DNA from: Cunninghamia lanceolata
Lineage: Eukaryota > Streptophyta > Pinopsida > Cupressales > Cupressaceae
Direction of reading: 5' to 3'
DNA: 64,000 nt
NCBI GenBank assembly: GCA_027924645.1
Contig: BSBN01000242.1
Coordinates: 4,774,001 to 4,838,000, forward strand
A program made the position numbers and the translations under genes. Shown piece after piece: positions 59,540 through 64,000 of the stretch. Below the pieces are notes generated by a model that was given only the letters and a program-made list of their open reading frames with translations, ran no database searches and had not been told where the DNA came from. Every line of letters begins with the position of its first letter. Position 1 is the stretch's first letter.

Positions 59540-61270
59540 TATGGTAGTCAGTTATTTTAAATTTGAAGGTTTTTTGCAGCAATTCTTGATAAGTTCAAAA
59601 ATTCAGTGACACCATATTTAAAAATGAAATATCACGTAAGCTTGATCTGTTTTAAAGATGTTCCCATCAAACTATAACAACCGATGTCCTTAATTTGTCT
59701 CATGAGAAATGAAATTGCAGTATTTTTTTATTACATGCAAAAAATTTTCTCTTCTCTAGTGATATTTAGAAAGGAAAAATTCTGACATGTTGACTTTTTT
59801 TTTCAAATTACAAATAGTGGGATCCTGAATTTGTCTACAATAAATGATAAATTTCAAGGTCTTTTGAAGGGAATTGCACAAATTTTTGATAAGATGCAAT
59901 TCTTTTTGCCATGTCTATTGATGTGAATTTCTTTTTTATCAAACCATAAACACTAGGGTAATGAATTTTTGTCCATAGTAAACGATTAATTTCAAGGTAG
60001 TATGAAGGGGATTTCAGTGAATTTTGATAAGATGCAAAAATTTTAGCCGCTTGCAAGTAATGTCTAAAAATTGAAATTCAGACATGATTCTTAATCAACT
60101 ACAAATATCAGCATCCTAAAATTGACCTGTGGTAAGTGATAATTTTTAAGACCTTTTGATGGGGAATTAAGTGATTTTTTATACGATGGAAAACAATTAC
60201 CCACCTCAGTAGGTGTTAAAAGGACAAATTTGAGACATTCTTGGTTTTTTGTTTGAATGTTCATCTTATACTACAAATGCTGACTTCCTAAATATGTGTG
60301 ACTTAAATGATAAATTGAAGGTTTTTGAAGGGAAATGCAGTAATTTATTTATAAGATGGAGAAATTTCAACTAGCTTATGCCATAAAGACTGTTCCTAAA
60401 TCTGTGTGACCGTGAATGATAAATTGAGATTTTTTGAAGGGAGATACAGGTAATTTTTTGATATTATGCAAAAATGTAAGGCATGCCCGTGGTTCTAAAA
60501 TGAGAATTCAGAGATGTAACTCATTTTGTAAAATGATCATCTCAGGCTATAAACAATGGGTTTCCAGATTTCTTGCAGGTTAAAGATACATCTGAAGGTT
60601 TTTCAAGGGATTGACTATAAATTTTTGATAATGTGCAAAAGATTCAGCCACCTTCATGAGTTATTTACAAAATAAAATTAGATGTTGACCTTCTATTAAA
60701 ATGGTCACCTCAGACTACAAACACCAACTCTTTAAATTTGTCTCAAGGTAAATAATAAATTTTGAGGGAGCTGCAATATTTCTGAAAAGATACATTTTTT
60801 TTTGCAATGGCCATTGTTAATTTAAATTTACAGAGAAAATTTAAACATGTTGGCCTTTTATTAAAGTGTCATACTTGGACCGTAAACATGGCTTTTTAGA
60901 TTTATCTCATGGAAAATGACAAAATTTCAAGGTTTTCCCAGGGAGTTGTCATTATTTAGAAAAGATTCAAAAATCTCAATGTCAAATCAGACATTGATCT
61001 TTTATAGAGTGTTCATCGTGAACTCTAAATGCTGACCTTGTAGATTGTCTCATTTTAAATGAGAAAGTTTTAGGTATTTTTAAAGGCAGTTGCACTAATT
61101 ATGTGACAATATATGAAAATTTCAGCCACCTTCGTTGATGTATAAAAGAGAAATTGAATTGTCTAATTTTTATTTAAATATTGATATCGGACTGTGAATA
61201 TTGGCTATCTATATTTGTCTCATGGTAGATAATAAATTTTCAATTTTTAAAAGGGACTTGCAGTAATTTA
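59540..61270. repeat. Degenerate tandem array, period about 165 bp, about 11 copies
   Basis: Each unit has the order ACTACAAATGCTGAC, CCTAAATTTGTCTC, GATAAATTTCAAGG, TTTGAAGGGAATTGCAG, TTTTTGATAAGATGCAAAAA, TTCAGCCACCTT, GAAATTCAGACATGTTGAC. The first anchor falls near 59671, 59809, 59941, 60099, 60271, 60381, 60547, 60715, 60880, 61021 and 61191. Full-length intervals are 158-172 bp; shorter ones are deletions. No coding content. Confidence 0.75.
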
Positions 61271-62232
61271 AGATGAGCTGCTTTGCTATTAATCCTGAAA
61301 GTGTTTGAGAAACAAGCGAAGTTGGTGGGGTAAGTTGCCTGTCCTCTAGGGAGCATTGCCGAGGGGTTAATTGATGGAGTCTGTTGAAACCAACTGCAGC
61401 ACACGATCTACTTTTATTGGGGAATAGGTGTAACCTGTAGATAAATAAATTTATCCTTGGTATATCTGGGCTTGTGTGTGAAATAGTAGGTTTGTTAGCA
61501 TATTATGGAGAGATCAGGGACATTTTCTATTGCCGGTCACATGATTTTACTAGTCAAAGCAGCAGATGGAAGGTAAAAGAGATTTAAAGAAACAAGAATA
61601 TGCCTACTGTGCAAAATGGAAGGACAAAATTTGAAGAGATCTGATACTTTAAGGACCCACTGGAGAAGGTTTTATATATCTCTTGCAAATACCCAACAAA
61701 GTTGGGTCATGAGAGGATTTAGTGAAAGTCTGTACCCGACGGAAAAAAATCTTAGTAAGGATTTATCATTTTCCTATTGAGCCAATTAAATTGAGAATCA
61801 TGCTGTATTTATAGGTAGACAAACTTGGGAGTACATGAATGGAAAAAGGAATTATTTCTTTACGAAAGTGAAAGATTTTTTTCAATTCTTTTTCTTGCTT
61901 ATGTTTGAGATTGGGATACAAACTAGAGCTCTAATAACATGCTAGAGCAACTTATAGCTAATCTTTAGACATTATATTTGCATGTATTCTGTTTATTAAA
62001 TTATTTGCTCCTGTTAAGGTTTAATATGAGCATTTCTGAGACTGAATCACTTATCTATTTGTCATCTGAATTCTCAGCACATTCAACATGTCTTAAACAT
62101 TAACGAGAGCTCTAATACAATGCTAGAGAAGCTTATAGCTAATCTTTAGACATTATATTTGCATGTATTCTTTTTATTAAATTATTTGAATTCTGCTTTC
62201 TCTAGCTAATATCCATTTCATTTCTGGTACAG
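61271..62232. other. Spacer with an 85-bp direct duplication
   Basis: Copies at about 61925-62009 and 62105-62190 (AGAGCTCTAAT ... GCTTATAGCTAATC ... TTTATTAAATTATTTG), nearly identical and 181 bp apart. The second ends about 40 bases before the first Spartan exon seen, so it lies in what would be the preceding intron. I could not find the N-terminal Spartan exons here. Confidence 0.6.
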
Positions 62233-63359
62233 CTGTGCAGGTGTTTGCCAGTACATGAAAATGGGAGGGTGTGCTATACGGCTTTCAGAGCCTTTATTAA
62301 AGTTTCGTTCAACCGCTGATTTGAAATGATTCATGCATACTTGTGGCTCACTGTTAGGAATAAGGACCACAAGTATGTGTTCTCAATATTTTCCTAGAAG
62401 TTTTCATTTTTTGTCACAATATTACAGTAGCCTTCTTTTGAGCTATCCTCATCCTCTTGATTTTACATATTTCTTTGTGATCTTTAAAAAAGTGATCACG
62501 GCCCTTGCTTTCAAAAGCTGATGATGGAAATAAATTCTAGCACACTACCTGATCACCAGGTGAGGGTCTAAATTCTTTATGCAGTCTTTGGTTATTTGTT
62601 ACACATATATATCAGATTGTCTCATGCTAAGTTTTCATATTTGTTACAGAGGCCTGCATGTGGTTATGCCTTAAGTATTTATCACAACTTCACTGATGAA
62701 GTTGACAATTATAGAACTCACCATTGGAAGGTATGCTTATTTATATATCATAATATCTTGTTTATAGATATGCTGTAGATGTAAAAGATATTGCAAAATA
62801 CTTCATGAAATATTCAATATTCCATCTAAGTTTATTTTGGATTTGGCCTGGAGCCAAGCTTTATGTTTATGTGATTTGACATTTTTATTTGATAGTATAA
62901 GTATTCACTCTTACTTTGATTCACAGAGTATAGCCTAAATTGTTTTAGTTAGGTAGATGGAATCATGACCGAGTTGAAGCTTTTGCTAGAAATTGTAGCA
63001 GTAACAACTGAGCAAATGAAATTTTCTTCTCATATTGCAGTGTCAAATTTGTGGAGACCTAATAAAGAGGGCAATGAACAGCTTCTGACTGTATGACAAG
63101 GGTTGTTCATAATGAACTCTGTAATGATACTCGTGGCCATTGGCACCAGTAAGAACAGTTGCTTTCATTCGAGAGTCTTCTTTAGCTGCATTCTTGTGGG
63201 TGATTGATGAATCCTCTCATTAATATTTTATCTTGATGTGAATGAGAAGAGTTATGTATGTATTATCTTGCAGACATCAAAAGAATTGCTGTGGGGAATA
63301 CATAAAGGTAGCTGAGCCTGCAGAGTATCAAGAGAAGAGAAGACGTACGAAAATTTCTG
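62233..63359 (+). pseudogene. Spartan/SPRTN-like DNA-dependent metalloprotease, five exons, damaged
   Basis: Exons at 62233-62372, 62493-62559, 62650-62730, 63041-63148 and 63274-63359, all with AG/GT borders and matching phases. They read CAGVCQYMKMGGCAIRLSEP, LLKFRSTADLK, MIHAYLWLTVRNKDH(N), DHGPCFQKLMMEINSSTLP, RPACGYALSIYHNF, DEVDNYRTHHWK, CQICGDLIKRAMN, CNDTRGHWHQ and NCCGEYIKVAEPAEYQ. This is the SprT protease domain and zinc ribbon of Spartan, which cuts DNA-protein crosslinks in the nucleus. A deletion of about 19 bases just before MIHAY removes the first His of HExxH and shifts frame. Exon 4 loses a few bases after AMN, shifting again. N-terminal exons and the C-terminal binding motifs are not seen. 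Confidence 0.85.
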
Positions 63360-64000
63360 GTAGGTTAACAATAAATTTTGACAAGATGTATAAAGATTTC
63401 TGGTAGGTTAACATTAAATTTTCATCAAGAAGATACTTTAATGTCTTTTCAGAAGAATGCGAAGTTTCTTTTTCCTTTAGACCTTCTACATTGAGAACCT
63501 GTGCATTTCCAGATGATACATTGCATCAATGCTGCAATGGGATAAAATTATGTTCCTTAACTTTTAAGCTGGTCAAAATTTTATGGTAACCCAAGCTAAT
63601 ATTCAATTTGATCGTTAATTGCTTATTGAATGCGATCAAAAAATCTATAACCGGTTTTCAAACTTCAGTTGCATGAAACAAATGGTTTTGGTGCATGATA
63701 GCAGTGTAAACTGCTAGTTCATTAGGTGAAAGGGGTTGATATAAAATTTTCATGGCATTTGAGTAATACATAGAGTCGGACATCAATCAATTTAAATGGC
63801 TTAATACTATATAATAATGTAAATATCATAGTTCAAAAACTTGGACTTGACAAAAACTTGGCAGACCCAAAATTTAACTTGAAATTAGGACTCGACAAAT
63901 TTCTTGAACATTAAAAAACATGTAAAGTTGCAAAATAATATTCAAAAACATGCATAAAATTGATTTTTGAGAACTCAGAAGTAGTTTTCCTTCATCTATA
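63360..64000. other. No gene recognised
   Basis: Follows the last Spartan exon seen. ATTTCTGGTAGGTTAACA is repeated at about 63352 and 63399, a short duplication spanning the exon border and donor site. The rest is AT-rich. Confidence 0.45.

Noticed and set aside
59540..61270. CRISPR-like repeat/spacer array
   Set aside because: The repeats are long, diverged and contiguous without spacers, in a plant nuclear context; it is a degenerate satellite.

Overview
The window is repeat-rich, AT-rich plant nuclear DNA. Most of it is Ty1/copia and Ty3/gypsy LTR retrotransposons, nested in one another and mostly decayed. The initiator-Met-tRNA primer sites, the plant-type copia pol motifs and the plant gene fragments (ARIADNE E3 ligase, MCM8, LRR kinase, Spartan) point to a seed plant with a large genome. 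A gymnosperm is my guess; nothing in the sequence proves it. I find no intact host gene.

Layout. 1-1733 is the end of an LTR element on the minus strand. It cuts off copia element A (1734-6309, minus) inside its RNase H. 6310-12667 is a mosaic of broken gene pieces: a possible SR-type RS domain, an intron-free ARIADNE RBR piece, an LRR piece and a 14-3-3 piece, plus a 267-bp hAT-like MITE. Copia element B (12673-23570, minus) has lost most of protease and integrase. Its gag is fused in frame to the integrase tail, and the fused segment is duplicated in tandem. A 5.3-kb TG...CA insertion (14982-20302, target duplication GTGTC) sits in B and carries an intron-free MCM8 fragment. 25571-40032 is copia element C (minus, target duplication ATTGA), split by copia element D (28650-37835, plus, target duplication CCACT). 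40485-47609 is copia element E (plus, target duplication AGGAT), the youngest and most complete: its LTRs differ at only about 20 hand-counted sites, and its single gag-pol frame has three stops.

49312-54585 is a small gypsy-like element F with no visible reverse transcriptase. Its 5' LTR is split by a 2.4-kb minus-strand LINE-like insertion (DUF4283/zinc-knuckle ORF1 type) with a poly(A) tail, a 15-bp target duplication and two tRNA-like heads. 56780-58160 is a gypsy integrase remnant (minus). 58.2-61.3 kb holds degenerate tRNA-derived SINE-like units running into a tandem array with a period near 165 bp. 62233-63359 holds five spliced-looking exons of a Spartan (SPRTN/SprT-family) DNA-protein-crosslink protease. 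Its HExxH site is damaged, so I call it a pseudogene.

Order of events, from nesting: D is younger than C, the 5.3-kb insertion is younger than B, the 1-1733 LTR is younger than A, and the LINE is younger than F's 5' LTR. No genes here work together as a pathway. The window's interest lies in captured host-gene pieces (MCM8, ARIADNE, LRR, 14-3-3, Spartan) and in element rearrangements.
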